Below, one piece after another: positions 11,393-24,303 of a stretch of DNA of 64,000 nucleotides. The notes under the pieces were generated by a model. It saw only the letters and a list, made by a program, of their open reading frames with translations, was not told where the DNA came from and did no database searches. The stretch lies in assembly GCA_037954235.1 (NCBI GenBank), contig JBBMOA010000013.1, forward strand, positions 13,206,001-13,270,000. Direction: 5' to 3'. Positions within the stretch are counted from its first letter, which is position 1; each line of letters starts with the position of its first letter. The translations under genes and the position numbers were made by a program. The stretch is from Aulostomus chinensis (lineage: Eukaryota; Chordata; Actinopteri; Syngnathiformes; Aulostomidae).

Positions 11393-11529
11393 TGGTTGTT
11401 AGCACTCACGACAAGAAGGTTCTAGACTCAAATCCTACTGTAGGCTGTTGGTATGTTCTCCACTTGTCTGTGGGAGTTCTCTGCACGGGTGCTCTTGTTT
11501 CCTCCCAAACACCAAAAACTGGCAAGTTC
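11393..11529 (+). mobile_element. SINE-like dispersed repeat, copy 2 (head only)
   Basis: Starts gtggttgttagcactcac (A-box-like), continues agaaggttctagactcaaatcc (B-box-like) and the ttctccacttgtctgtggg and tttcctcccaaacacc segments, then breaks off. It is followed immediately by a copy in the opposite orientation. Confidence 0.7.
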
Positions 11530-11880
11530 CATCCATCCATCCATTTTCTTCCTGTTAAGGGTCTTGGGGGGCTGGAGTCTATCCCAGCTGCGGGGTTCAC
11601 CCTGGACAGGTCACCAGTCCATCTCAGGGCCAACACATAGAGACAGACAACCATTCACACTCACAGTCACACCTACAGTCAATTTAGAGTATCAATCAGC
11701 CTCGTCCCCTCTTGATGTCTTTGGACTGTGGGAGGAAGCTGGAGTACCAGAGAGAACCCACGCAGGAACAGGGAGAACATGGAGACTCACACAGAAAGAT
11801 CCGTGCTGGAGTCGGGGCTCAAACCTGGAACCTTCTTGCTGTGAGGGGAAAGTGCTAACTACTGCACCACCGTGCTGCCA
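11530..11880 (-). mobile_element. SINE-like dispersed repeat, copy 3 (near full length, inverted)
   Basis: Reads on the minus strand from the head (ggcagcacggtggtgcagtag, 11880 downwards) through the B-box-like tccaggtttgagcccc to the tail, which on the plus strand is ccatccatccatccattttc at about 11530. Same family as the copy at 5260-5585. Together with copy 2 it forms an inverted pair. Confidence 0.8.
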
Positions 11881-11921
11881 ACATGCAAGTTACTTGGCTC
11901 TGGACTATGGATGGATAAAGT

Positions 11922-11934
11922 TGCCCCCTAGTGG
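11922..11934 (-). promoter_or_regulatory. CTCF-like motif
   Basis: The minus strand reads CCACTAGGGGGCA, a full match to the CTCF core. Binding is inferred from the motif only. Confidence 0.4.
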
Positions 11935-13014
11935 CTGTGAGAGAAAAGGTTTACATCACCACCCCATCCCAACCATTTACCACACTAGAATGTCATTATT
12001 TCACAAAATCAATGGATTAGATTCAGTATCAACACTGCTTACGTCCAATGCCAAAGATTGAAAATTCATATTTCCTGCTTTTCAAATTAAATCAATGCTC
12101 AAGCAGTAGTCATGACTATGTTTCTTGAGTTCAGATGCTTTTTCACACTGCATCACTTCTTTGTGAGTCCAGACTGCAGAAAGAGACAGCCATGTGTATT
12201 TTGCTTGAAGTTTTTTTCTGAGTACTTGAAAGGCAAAATACACATTTTTTTTTTGTAGGTATCGTTTTAAGACCCCTCAACAGTTACTTAACAGTAAAAT
12301 GTTGCACTCACCATGCATACTGCCCAAAAACAATAGCTCCAAATTTCTAGACGACAACTTTAAATGGTTGATGGGGTGCAATACTATGTGTTTTCTTGAG
12401 GCCAACACTTGGGTTGTAGGCCATGACAGATACGGAAAGGTTGGTAGTGCAGAGTGCAAAAGAGAGAAATGGAGTCTAGATTTATAGTCTGGGAACACTG
12501 GGCCAAAGTGTCACCAGCTGGTACTGCTTATGAAGCCATCCCACCAGTTATTACCAGTTAACCCTCAGACACTGCTGGGTCATCACACATGATCGTCCAG
12601 TATGGATACAGTCTGAAGGAAAAGACGCGTCCTGCTTCTGTAGATTGTTAATTTTGTGTCAACCTGTAAAGCATCCTGGGAGCGAGGACCAAATCAATCC
12701 ACAGCTGAAAATAGCCCTGAACATATGCGCCATTTACTTCAATTTTAGCAGCATCCTCTAAAAAAGTAGCAGCTGAGTATTAAAAAAAGAAAAAAAAAAG
12801 ATCATATATTTGAAGGAGGTTTTTTTTTTTTTTTTTTTTTTTTTAAAGATTTGCAGCCTCAGTAAAAAGAGCTTGGAGATGAGTACAGACAAAAATCAAG
12901 TAGGCCAATGAATAAGACAAGAAGTGGCTCTCAAGACTGTGTGAACAGGAAAATTCTCCTTCACAAAGTAAACGCAGTAACATGATTATTATGGCCTGCC
13001 GTGTATTTGTGTGC

Positions 13015-13053
<39 letters not shown>

Positions 13054-14514
13054 GATGATGAAAGTAATTCACATGTGAAATGACTGACTGAGTTTCTTTC
13101 ACTCATCTCCTGTGGAACAAACCCCCTCAGTCACACGCTTTGATGTGCTTTTGTGTGCGTCTAATTCCCATTCAGCAGGCAGATACATGTGTCACACCAC
13201 TCTTCGCTTGGTATCAAATTTTTTTTTTTTTTTGGAGAAAGACTGGAGCATTCAAAATAGCTTACGCCATCTTTTCTTTTCTCTTGTTGACTCATCTGTA
13301 TCACGATCTATCATTATCAATTCAAAAAAAATGATCAGTTAATCTAAAAAAAAAAAAAAAAAAAAAAAGATCTTTAGACTTCAGACAGACATTTTGATAT
13401 CCACCACAGAATAAGAATAAGAATAAGAGTACCAGAAAAGATTAAGGTGACATTTGGGAGTGGACTTGGACATTTATGATATCTGTCATGATTTCTAAAT
13501 TTTGGATTTGTGACTCTATTTTTAGGGCCTGAGCCAGAAGGTACTTCTGGTTTTTTCTTAGATTGAGTGTCCCTTTATCCTTTTTTCGTGTATTTCCTGT
13601 TTTATTTTGAAATGCAGGCCATATAAATCATCTCTATTATGCACAACCGGACAAATATCAGCAGCCCTTGTGAGGGGTCTGTGGATTTGCCTGCTCCCTC
13701 AAATTCAAAAGTGATTTACTGGCATGACTAATAGGTTCTACTTTTGCCAAAGATGGAACTCGTGAATTGTTACAATTTGGGGAAGTCATGTGCAAGCGTC
13801 ATGGATCTGGAGCTTTTGGCATACTTCTCCCAAAGAGGTCATGAATACCTCAAAAATATGGACTCTTCTTGTGAACACAGTAAACGCGACCGCAACGTTA
13901 TGCGCCATCACAGAGTTTCATTGTTTGGTCTTCTTTTTCAATTGTACCGACTATTTTACAAAACAGTCTCGAAAGACCGAAACATGTATTTTTAAATGTT
14001 GTTCTCTATTAAATTACACAGGGAGCCAGGCTTTTTTGGTATAAAACTCAAGGTTTTATAGATTGACATGACATCTCTCATTGTGTGATATTCTTTATCG
14101 TTAAACTGCATGACAACTTGACAAAGGTAAACAATAGAATTTCTGCCTCACTGGTTTACACCTCTGACAACTGAATGTTGTGCAGACTATAAGGAAAACA
14201 AACAAACAAAAAAACACTGAAAAAGAAAAACACCACTAAACTATTATGGCTTTCTCTATCGGTCCAAGGAAATATCTGCACTGTATTTGATGGCATTTAT
14301 GAAGTGAGGTGACCTTAACCTTAGACCACAAATATCTTTTTACAATTCAGCCATGTTGGTACCAAATTTGAAAAATATTCTCTCAAGGAGTTGCTGAAAT
14401 ATCACGTGGACACGGAAGGGATGCAACGACAAAGAGGCAACCCCAAAAAAGAACAGCAAGAGGCAAGAAAAGAGAAAATGAGCAATTTGAATAAGCAAAA
14501 ATTAGTGGAATGGA
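11935..14514. other. Intergenic region
   Basis: No gene recognised. Contains poly-T at about 12820-12844, a GT microsatellite at about 13017-13049, T-rich 13217-13233 and poly-A at 13346-13368. At 14298-14420 there is a diverged copy of the dispersed repeat seen at 26590-27000 (gaccttaaccttagaccacaaa and ctctcaaggagttgctgaaat). Confidence 0.5.
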
Positions 14515-14830
14515 TTGAGACTACATCCATCCATTTTCAAAGGCTTGTCTGAAATGGGGTCATGTTCCTGTCCCTGGCCACGTCAACCAGCTCTGACTAG
14601 GGATCCTGATGTTTTCCTAGGCCAGCATGGAGGTATAGTCCCTCCCCCCGGTTCTTGGTCCGCCCCGTGGCCTCCTCCCAGCCGGACGTGCTGCTTGTAT
14701 TCTCGTTCTTTCGGTCGTGAGCATAAGTGAGAGTAGGAACAGAGACTGACCCATAGATTGAGAACTTTTGCCTTCCGGGCTCTGCTCTTTCATTCACAGT
14801 GGTACGGGAGAGTAAAAACAAAAAACACAC
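14515..14830. mobile_element. Retroelement-like dispersed repeat fragment
   Basis: Begins ccatccattttcaaaggcttgtc and includes cgttctttcggtcgtgagcata, gagtaggaacagagactgac and gagaacttttgccttcc, an arrangement that recurs widely in teleost genomes and that I associate with non-LTR retroelement fragments. No intact reading frame remains. Orientation and family name are not assigned. Confidence 0.55.
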
Positions 14831-15326
14831 AGACAGAGAAATCCACACGGCAAAACATTATCAGGAGATGGCATTCATAGTACAGCGTTGTCAATCAGTG
14901 AGTCCAGAAAAGGTTCCAAGCTTTACTCATAACTCTTATTTCTGGATGCCCTGGCAGCTGCTGCAATGCCTACAATAATAACAGAAAATTCTCCACTACT
15001 CTGTATTTGGCTCCTCTCATAATCTTGGAGAGAGCGGAACAGTTGGACAAATACAGGCGGGTGTATCTCATTTATGAATCCCGGTCTATTCAGTCCTATG
15101 AATTATGTTGTATTTGGTGAATTCTCCTGTGTGTTTCCCATTGTTGGTTATAATTCCCTGCCATTCCTCTTCCTCCCAAATCTTCCTCCCGTTGTGCTGG
15201 TACAGTTATGGCTGAGCAGTTGGCCGGTTGTTCAGTAATAGAGCGAGATTATCTTCATCCTGTATTTAAGTCCCATCTCTGTTTCCTCCAGGAGCTCTGA
15301 TTCAGGTTAGCCTGCTGGTCTTTATC

Positions 15327-15329
<3 letters not shown>

Positions 15330-15401
<72 letters not shown>

Positions 15402-15431
15402 TCCTATTTGACCTTGACCACACTTTCTTGC

Positions 15432-15473
<42 letters not shown>
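15330..15473. repeat. CA and CT microsatellites
   Basis: A CA run at 15330-15399 (about 35 units) followed 35 nt later by a CT run at 15435-15473. Confidence 0.95.
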
Positions 15474-15480
<7 letters not shown>

Positions 15481-15539
15481 CTCTCGCATGACTTAAAAAA
15501 GCAGATGTTGCTCTTTCACCCAATAACACGAGACTGTGA

Positions 15540-15790
15540 GGAATTAAAACAAATGATAGACAAGAAGAGATTTAATCAGCGTTATGTTTCAGGCTAAGCT
15601 TTGGTTCAGCTATGTAAGAAGCTTGTAGGTTAATAAACGCCTGATTGTGGACGGCGATAGACAGCACACCCTCTTCACAGGGCTGACTAATTAACGGCAC
15701 CCTAATTTGAGAATATGTCATTATTTGGTGCAGGCTGTGATTTAATACCACAATCAAAATAAAAACCCAATCACCCAAGGCTTTCAGGGT
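15540..15790. other. Possible conserved non-coding element
   Basis: Dense in TAAT/ATTA-type homeodomain cores (gactaattaacgg, gtttaatacc, ggttaataaac), low in simple repeats and without coding features. This is a guess from composition alone; no conservation data were available. Confidence 0.2.
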
Positions 15791-16498
15791 CGGCAGGATT
15801 ATTTTTGAGTTTGTTGCTATGGCAATTGAGGCGTTTCTAGAGTGTAGTGAAGGATTAGACGGTGATGTCAGACATCTGTGTCAAATCCTTCCAGCTCATT
15901 TCAGCTGTTTGTCATGTTCTCGGATGACAGATGACAGGCTGATACTTCCACAAAAGTGAATTTTTGAGTTCAGACTCCCACTCCTTTCTCCCATCTCCTC
16001 TTGCTCGCTTCCCTCGCCTTGCGCCAGAGGTAATCTGGCCTTTGAGGTAAATACCATTTGTTTCATGGCTGAGTGATGGTTGAATAATGGTTTGTGGCTA
16101 AATGAGAGTCTGAGGCCAGGGATGGGAGTAATCTGGCCTTTCCCTCTGAGTAGTGACACGGGCCAATAGAGATTAATGAGAGTGCAAGGGTCTTAACACT
16201 TTCAGTACTGCCCAAGAAACAGCATCTGTTTGGTTTTGTGTTGTTTACACTTCCACTCTCACCAACAGCCATTTACACATCTGGCTTTGTTGCTTTATAC
16301 TGTATATATTGATGAAACAGAGTAGGCAGCTATCCAGTCGGGAGTTCAGACGCCAACCAGCCACAAGAGATCAGACTCACAAAAATACATTTGGCAAAAT
16401 TTAAAAAAAAATTTTGTACAGATTTTGATATAATCCATGTCAAACAAACTCATCTCAAATAAAACAACTGAAGACATACTGGAACCTGAAATCCCTGC

Positions 16499-16800
16499 TG
16501 TTTGTTTGTTTGTTTGTTTGTGTGTGCACGCGCACGTCTTTCTATTCTTACACAAACTAAGCCTTAAGAAAAACATTGACACTTTGTGGACATTTGGATT
16601 TTTTGTCACATTTTGGACGGTCCTCACAACTTTAAAGGGCTGTTTGAAGGTCAGGACTGGTTTTTAGGTTTGGGGTTCGAATTAGGTTGTGATTAAGGTT
16701 GGGTATTTAGATGTGATGGTTGTGGTCAAGGGAAGGAGCCAGGGAATGCGTCTCAATGATGGTCCTCACAAAGATAGAAAGACGAGTGCGTTGTGGGTGT
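16499..16800. mobile_element. GTCCTCAC-type dispersed repeat
   Basis: A (GTTT)5-GTGT run leads into acattttggacggtcctcac, aactttaaagggctgtttgaagg, tttttaggtttggggttcg and ends near tcctcacaaagatag. I recognise this as a widely dispersed fish repeat associated with GT microsatellites. It accounts for the start of a 179-codon open frame at 16689-17228, which I do not consider a gene. Confidence 0.6.
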
Positions 16801-19800
16801 GGCGTGGCTGTCACGCTCCAGGTTTTCCGCTGACTTCACCTGCTTCGTTCAAACACCTGCTAGTAATATCCACTCCGGTTCTTCAGCCTCTCATCACCGT
16901 ACAGTTCCTTCATCCGTTGTGGCCTTTCAAGCTTCAGGCTAACTCAGAAATCATGTGCTTTCAAATATTTTCCCTCGTGTTGTGTTTTTACCTTACGAAC
17001 TTAATTATTTTTTCTTATGCCTCAGGGGCACTTCATACCTGCCTGTCTGCTTCTTCGACCGTTTGCCTGCCTGCTACTCATAAGTCACGCAAACACCAGC
17101 CGGCCAGCAGCTCTCACTCTTCCCTGCCCCATTTGATTTTAATTTCACACACCCCCATTCACCAACAACACCCTTTCATCACACACCAACTTGGTTGTTA
17201 CGTATCCCAGCATGTTCTGAACAGCTAAAAAAAGAAATAAAGATACAAGTAGATGCGTTTTTATATCCCTGATATGCTAAATGAGAAAAGGCATATTTCA
17301 AGCACTCACAAAAAGGTCCCACAAGCTCATGAATCTGTGCATCACTTCTGCGTCAGAATGCAGAAAGAGCCAGCCACATATATTGAGCTTGAAGCTAATG
17401 ATGTCCAACAGTTTATAAACTCTCCAGCGCATCATCCTACTCTGTATGTAGCTGTCAGGAATCCACCCTGATCTCTGGCCCTTCTCTGTTGTCGTTGAGA
17501 ACCCGTCTCACCAGCCCTGTTCTCCTGACCCCTCACACCTGTATCCAGTTGTCTTGGAAGTGGAGCATTGGCTTCATTCTCCTGCCTTTTATTCCTGTTT
17601 GTCATTGTCGTGAATGAGCGTGAACGAGCGAGAAACTCTGTGTGAGCTCTAGGCATCCATTTCAAGGTATTTGAAAAGCACAACACTTTTTGGGTGAAGA
17701 ACCGTTTTAATGATTACGTATATTTGAGAAATCAGGCTTTGCTGACATAGTTATGCAATGTGAGCTTATTCAAAATTGTAAGCAAATCTATTACTGAACG
17801 TTTTACCTCAGGGCAATCATGTCATGAATTTTTCATTCTGAGAATAAAAAAAAAAAAAACCTGAACATAATAAGGTCCAAGAAGTATTTCCTAAGATATT
17901 TTTGAAAATGCCCGGACATCAGAAACATGTCATGTTAATAGATTTAGGTTAACTACAAAATCCCAATCTTAGCCATTGATGACATGGCGAAGAAAAATCA
18001 TAATTTAAGTCGGGCGGCACGGTGCTGCAGTGGTTAGCCCCGTCTGAGGGAAGGAACAAACACACGCACACTCCCACTCACGTACACATAAAAGAACAAG
18101 AGGGGAAGACTTGATCGTGACATGCAGCACTGCTGGTAATCACAGCGAGGCTAGCAGGTCAGCTGATGTGGATAAAACATGCTACCCATCTGTGTGCATG
18201 GTTTAATCTCTGGGAGGATTAATGTGGCACTCCATGGGTAATATGGGAGGTTTCTCACAATACAGAAATATAAAATGGTACAACAATATATTCTACAGCA
18301 GTCCTGCAATCGCTGGTGACAATAAGATAATTGTTTCACCACGGGAATAAAAATGATTGAGTGTAGGTGGAAAATAAATGTACTTGGCATTTGTATGTTG
18401 CCTCTGCTGTGAAGTAATGCACCCCCCCCCCCCCCCATTCTTTAAAGGCAACAGATTACCACTGAAAATAGATTGGATTACATTCAAAGAATTGTGGCAG
18501 ACTGAGAAAGAATCTTCTTCTCTGCGGGTTTGTGTGATCCCAGTATCCCAGTATTGTGGAACGATTCACACCATTATTTCGCTTACAAAGATAAATCCTC
18601 CAACAAAGATTTTTGTTTTATCACTGACTTAGACGTTTAAGTCACGTGAAGGATTTGTTTCAATTAAACCTGAGCCTCCCTCCATTGGCGTCTGAGTCAA
18701 AGTGAACGCTGAAATCTAATGCTGAGATTATTTCCTTAATTGCTCTGTCATGTATTCAGGGCTAGGCTTTCCCAAGGCGCTCATTAAAAAGCAAATTAAC
18801 CGCAAAAACAGCCTTTACACTTAAAAAAAAATGTTATAAATAAGGAAAAGTCCCTAAAGCTATTTGTGGAAGTTTTGTAGAGCAATGACACCTCAAGGTA
18901 TGGTATGCGAATTTAATTGCGCAGCACTGAGAGGATTTATAGTGATGCCCTACTGGTTATCTAATTGACCTACAGCTGAGTAAAGTACATTTTAACGGTA
19001 GAAAATGTGGCTCGGCAAAAATAAACAACTCTCCTATCTTCAGTTTTTGTTTAAAATATCGCATTTCAGTCCAAACTGACGCCAAAAGAAGGTTGTTAAG
19101 CCCTTGTCTGTTCTCCCATAACATCATAACCGTTTACCTGTCCCACTGTATTCATTGTTTGATATCACTGCTGGCAGACAATCAGTGATTTTTCCTGATT
19201 TATGATAAAGTGTCCTCTATATTTTATCCACTGGAATATACTCTTCCTATGATTTATAGTAGCTGCTGCCCTGCTCAGCAGCACACCACAGTATGCTCCG
19301 TCTGCTGTGGTATAGCAGTACAGATCAGTAGCCCTGGGATGTGATTTATGAGCAATGGGATTTCCGGTCAGAACAGCTTAATTGAGTCTGTATATTCTCC
19401 AGAGCAGTCCTTGAGAGAGGGATAAGGTAATGAGGGGGAAAATGACGTGTAGAAGACACTTTGGCTCTATAGTAAATCAGCCTCCTTACAGCTGCAGAGA
19501 GGAAGAAAAAAAGAAGAAGAGGCACTAAGTACACCTGCACGAATGCTGCGGAGCGTCAAGTTCACTTGAGTGACCTCGTAACAAGGCAGGAGGCTGCCTT
19601 TTCTATATCACCCTCATTTTTCTTTCTTTCTCTGCCCTCTGTTGGACTCTTCATCCCACGGGGGAGTACGTCGGCTACTCAACTTCATCCCAGGGTGCTC
19701 GCCTGCTCCTGTCAGGACCTCTGGATCTTTCGCTTCATTAGGGAGTTTTTGCCCCCGGATGCCGAGTTTTAGTTAGGAGATTGTGTAACTAGCTGTAATG

Positions 19801-22700
19801 CTGACAGTGGTTGTACGAGGACGAGAAGGAGGTGTATGTCTGTACACCACCCTGCTGGCGCCGGAGCAGTGGGCTGAGGGAGGAGATAGGTAGACTCCAT
19901 GGCTGCTGAAGTCAGCACTATTGACTGACACCTGTCACTGCAGCGTGTGTTAGTGTATTGACTTGTGCTGCACTTTACTATGAGGTGTTTTTAATTTTTA
20001 TTATATATATTTCTAGCTCTGATATTAATATGTTGGACGTACAGTTGCTGTTTTGAGTATTGAGAAAATTCCCTTCCTCCCTTAAAATACTCTGAACATG
20101 GTTGATTGAAATCTTTATTTCAATCAATCAATCAATCAAAAATCAGCTCTAAAACTGTTCTTATTGTTATCTGCTCTTCATGATGTTACATTTATCTTTT
20201 ATTCTCATATTCACTGTTTGTGTTTATCGTTTTACTTGCAGATGGTGATTTATAGCAGGTCGTTTTTCCCGTTCCCCTTTGTTTTCACTTAGCATTTAAA
20301 AAAAAAAAAGTGGTATAAATAAAGTTCTTAACATTATTCATTTATTCAAAATTAAGTCTCTTACGAAAAGGAAATGCAGCATCAGAAACCACAGCCACCA
20401 CAGTGAACTGAAACCTGAACTGATTTTCTGATGCCTCGGAACATACTGACGTCATCAGCTTTCAAGTTGATGTCAGCAAACCGTTGCTAATATGCATCCG
20501 CAGCAGTAACAAAGGAACGTCAATCGTTTGAGGTTATCGGTCTCTTTTCTTGTTCTGCCTTCAAATGGAACTTGTGAGTAAACTTCCAGAAAATCTCCAC
20601 CTACGAAGTCGTGAATGCTGCGTTCTGATCATTTAAAACATAGGAATATTTGTTGAACCCCTCCTATACCCACACCCGCTCTCCAGCTGGGACATCCTCC
20701 ACCATGCAGGTTATTGCTCCAAATTTTCTGCCAGGGTTGACAGTGATGACATTCGTCATGATTTTGTCATTATATCCCCTGGGTTCATTTGAAATCCCCT
20801 CTATTGGTGTTTCCACACATTTGACTTGGCAGAATCAGGCCGGAGTAAGACCTTATATGTACTCCGAGGCTGTAAATTGTCTTCCGTTGCTCTAACCACA
20901 TCCCTGGAGGCTCCCTGTGAAACAGCTCAGTATGTGGTTTTAGTATAATCACAGCTCAGACCACAATTTGGTTTAAAAAAAAAAAGAAGATGAAAATTGG
21001 TCAGTTTTAACAGCCATTAAAGTCTATATTGACTACCAAATAATAAAGTGACACTAATGGGAAATATTGGTCCTGAAGTTGTCAGGCATGAATATTTCGG
21101 GGTTGCTAAAGTTGTCCTCTCATTTTTGCAAATAATTTATGCCCTCTGGTTGTCGCTTCCAAGCGTTTCCAAGTGACTGTGCTCTCGCTCTTTTTTTCCT
21201 TAAAAATGGAGTCTTTTAAAGTATAAAAGTGACAGTGCTTTTCTTGCTATCACAATTAACAAATATGCAAATGACAAACCACAGGAGATCGTCCTGTCAT
21301 TACTCAGTCACATTCCCATTCACTCCCCTTAATGTTTATTGAACGCTGAGATGCCAGTCATCTAAATTTAGATGAGAGAGCAGAAAAACATGTTGGTCTT
21401 GGATATTTATGGAGCTGTGCTTCAGGCAACAAGACCTCGCCTCGTAAGAGTTTGGATATATCCCAGATGAAAGAGACAAATTGCATATTTCATCTTTGAG
21501 TTCCAGCTGTCCAGCTTGGTAGAAATGACACAGCGTTTTGATATATAGCTCCAGACTATAATACCAGTTATCGCTTCAGATTCAGAAGATGTGAAAAAAA
21601 GAATTATGGCCTCATATAGTAGAGTGCTCATATTCACTGTGTGACGATTGAAATCTGCTTTTACATCATGCCGCCGCTATTTTATGTGTGAATAAGTCTC
21701 TTCTGGTCATTTGATAATTCTCACATAGCCTTTACAGTAATTTCTTATTACAAGGAGTATAATTATGCTGTCGGACCTGTCTCATACTAAAGAAAGCTGT
21801 AGGGAGAAATGAGAGGCCTGCAGGCAAACCTGCCAGATAATTGAAAGTGGTTAGTGGTGGCAATGATGTTTTTTTGATTGAACATTTAATGTTACCTTGC
21901 ATCCTCGATGATGTTGGTTATTGATTGAGTATAAAGACTGAAAGGCTGACTATGGGCCGGGCCCAGGATCTGAGGCTATTGATCTGTATAGAAAGCAGAG
22001 AGGCAGCAGTCATGATCAGGTGGTTGTGTGGGATAGGCCAGCAAGGTCAAGTAAGCCAGGCCACGCCTCAACGTTTTGTATATTTGATATGCAAAAACGG
22101 ATTCATTGATTTCTCATTGGGGTATTGAGATTCAGACCTTTCCAAGTGAAGGGGGCAAATGTCATCCATAGTGGATCTGGTTTTCAAACACCAGGAAAGG
22201 CGTTTAGGATTTCAGACTGAGCGATTTCATGATGTGTTTCTTTTGGTTGTGCAAGCCAAGTGAGTCCTAGTGGGGAGTGGAGAAAGGAAGAGTAGCCAGT
22301 ACATCCGTGACAAACTATTTTCAACATTTTTGCTATTTTATTCTGACTAGTTAATTAAGAATCAAATTCTCCTTTCTCTCAAGGAAGAAGGAGGTCCGTT
22401 CACATCCACATGAGCTAAATACAGGCTGTGTACTGTGTAGCTGATGTCTTTTTAGCCAGAATGACTTATTGCCGTTTTTCATGTTTGCTTTACATGTACA
22501 AAAGCAGAGAAGTATTGTAGTGTAAGTGTCTTTATATCTGGATAGTGTCATATTTCTGCCGAATACAGCCCTAACAAAGCTGTTTCCTTGCCTTGGAGGA
22601 CACTCACCATCCCATGAGAGAAGCGCTTCTTCATCTATCATCACACAGGCGGTTTTAGGGGTTTCAGCAGTACAGTCCCCAGGCCTCGCTCCTTATGGAT
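16801..22700. other. Intergenic region
   Basis: No gene recognised. Contains a SINE head fragment at about 18010-18040 (ggcggcacggtgctgcagtgg), a C run at 18422-18436, a (CAAT)n run near 20127-20142 and a perfect CRE (TGACGTCA) at 20448-20455. Open frames in this interval are short and without recognisable domains. Confidence 0.5.
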
Positions 22701-22930
22701 GCAATGTGGCGATACTGCAGAAATCTGTTCGCTAAAAATAGTGCTCGCTTTGAATGGTGCATCTGATGCACGGCTAGCTCTCTTTATATATAAAATACAT
22801 TTAACAGAGAAATCTAGTTTATGTATTAATTGAAGCCAGGTTGTGTGTGTGTAAGGTTGGCGGGGTGTGAATAGGGAGGTGAAAACAAGGTGAAACAATA
22901 TAGTTTTAAGTTCAGGATTTCTGCAAATGA
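22701..22930. repeat. Duplicated segment, copy A (MEF2-type motif)
   Basis: Direct-orientation partner of 24921-25179. Shared blocks include actgcagaaatctg, ctaaaaatagtgctc, tgaagccag and acaaggtgaaac-like text, in the same order. CTAAAAATAG, a perfect MEF2 consensus, lies at 22732-22741. Confidence 0.7.
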
Positions 22931-23540
22931 AAAAAAATAGGGTGAAGGGGAAAGTAGGCCATTGTGCCAATATGCAACACGTTACTATCACAGACCAGAT
23001 GATGATGCTGTCGCTAAAATGAAGATTCCAGTGTGTTTATGAACTTGGTCATATAATTGTGGCCAAACTGAGTTATGGGTTAATTCTTCCATTTTCATCC
23101 ACCACCAGATTTTATCTCCTCTGGGGAGGGAGGATAATATTAGCCCATGAGGAGCCCAATAAACTACTGTCAGGCTTTTATTATCTTTGGCTGACTAATC
23201 ATGTGGTTAGCTATTAGGACAATAGCTCCACAAGCGTGAATTTTATTTCCACTGGACTTTAATTTCAGGCAATTTCCCTCTGTTGCAGTTCAGAACTAGT
23301 CAGACCTAGTTATGTGGGAAATGTGTAGGATTATACGGTTAAAAAAATGATGGAAGTTTAGCATAACCCTGCTTAGCTGCTGATGCATAGTTTTTTTAGG
23401 CCTATTTTTTAAAAAATTTCATTTAACTCAATTTCATTTCACCACCATAATTTGAAACCTTGTTTCCCATAGAAGATGCACTTTCCAGCGTTTGGGTGCA
23501 CTTAAGGACAAACCAAGTCATGAGTTGACAAAGTAAGTGC

Positions 23541-23995
23541 AGTTGGTGTGCTTTGTCAAACTGTGATTAATCAGGGCAGTCTCATCCATATTTGTCAAAG
23601 GCCGACGTTTGGTCACCTCTTCCCTGACGTCCAATTTGACGTTGAGGGTACCCCCTCTGCGTCGCTTGACGACATACAGTAGATCCGTCATCTTTGGATT
23701 TTGACTAAAGGGGATTGTCCGTCCAGGCAACACAGTGTCCCCCCATTCACTAACCCTAACTGTAAGCCTAACTACACAAAGAATATTAGAAAAGGAAGCA
23801 AATTAGACAAGGAAGAATACAAATTTGTTGGGCAGCATTGCTGGTTGAAATGGATGAGAACGTTCGAAAGACAACCATGCGACGACCCTCAACGTCGGCT
23901 GTGGACCTTAGGGGGAGTTGACCAAACATTGGTCTTTAACAAATAGGGATGAGACTCTGTTAGATTAATTATTCAGCAAACACAAACAACAGCAG
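23541..23995. mobile_element. Foldback (long terminal inverted repeat) element, MITE-like
   Basis: The left arm (about 23541-23649) and the right arm (about 23886-23995) are imperfect inverted repeats of roughly 110 nt. Examples of matched blocks: attaatc / gattaat, agtctcatcc / ggatgagact, acgtttggtca / tgaccaaacat and gacgttgagggt / accctcaacgtc. The interior is about 235 nt with no coding frame of note. Family and target-site duplication could not be assigned. Confidence 0.6.
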
Positions 23996-24303
23996 TCAGA
24001 CTAAATTTGACCACTGAGTTATGAAGATAATGCGATACACATATTATGAGACTCCAGGTGGTACACAGCAATATGAATCGTATTGTTTTGTACCATATCC
24101 TATTGAATTGTATCGTATGGTGTCTTATTGTTTCCTTGACAATTTTTAGGCACATTTCCAGGTGTCCCATGAACACCACAAGCAGAAAAATCGAAACCTT
24201 GAAAATTTTGCTGCGAGCTACGATTTAACGAAGCCCTGCATGTTCCTCCACATGAACTGAAGGCCATATTAAGATTCACGATGAGTAAATACAATCCGCA
24301 CCC

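Noticed and set aside
11399..11440. Possible tRNA gene (A- and B-box-like text)
   Set aside because: No cloverleaf arms can be formed; it is the tRNA-derived head of a SINE-like repeat.
11453..12061. 202-codon plus-strand open frame
   Set aside because: It lies almost wholly in the inverted SINE-like pair and its residues are those repeats translated.
16689..17228. 179-codon plus-strand open frame
   Set aside because: It begins inside a recognisable dispersed repeat, has no domain-like pattern and no supporting splice structure; it is an open frame by chance.
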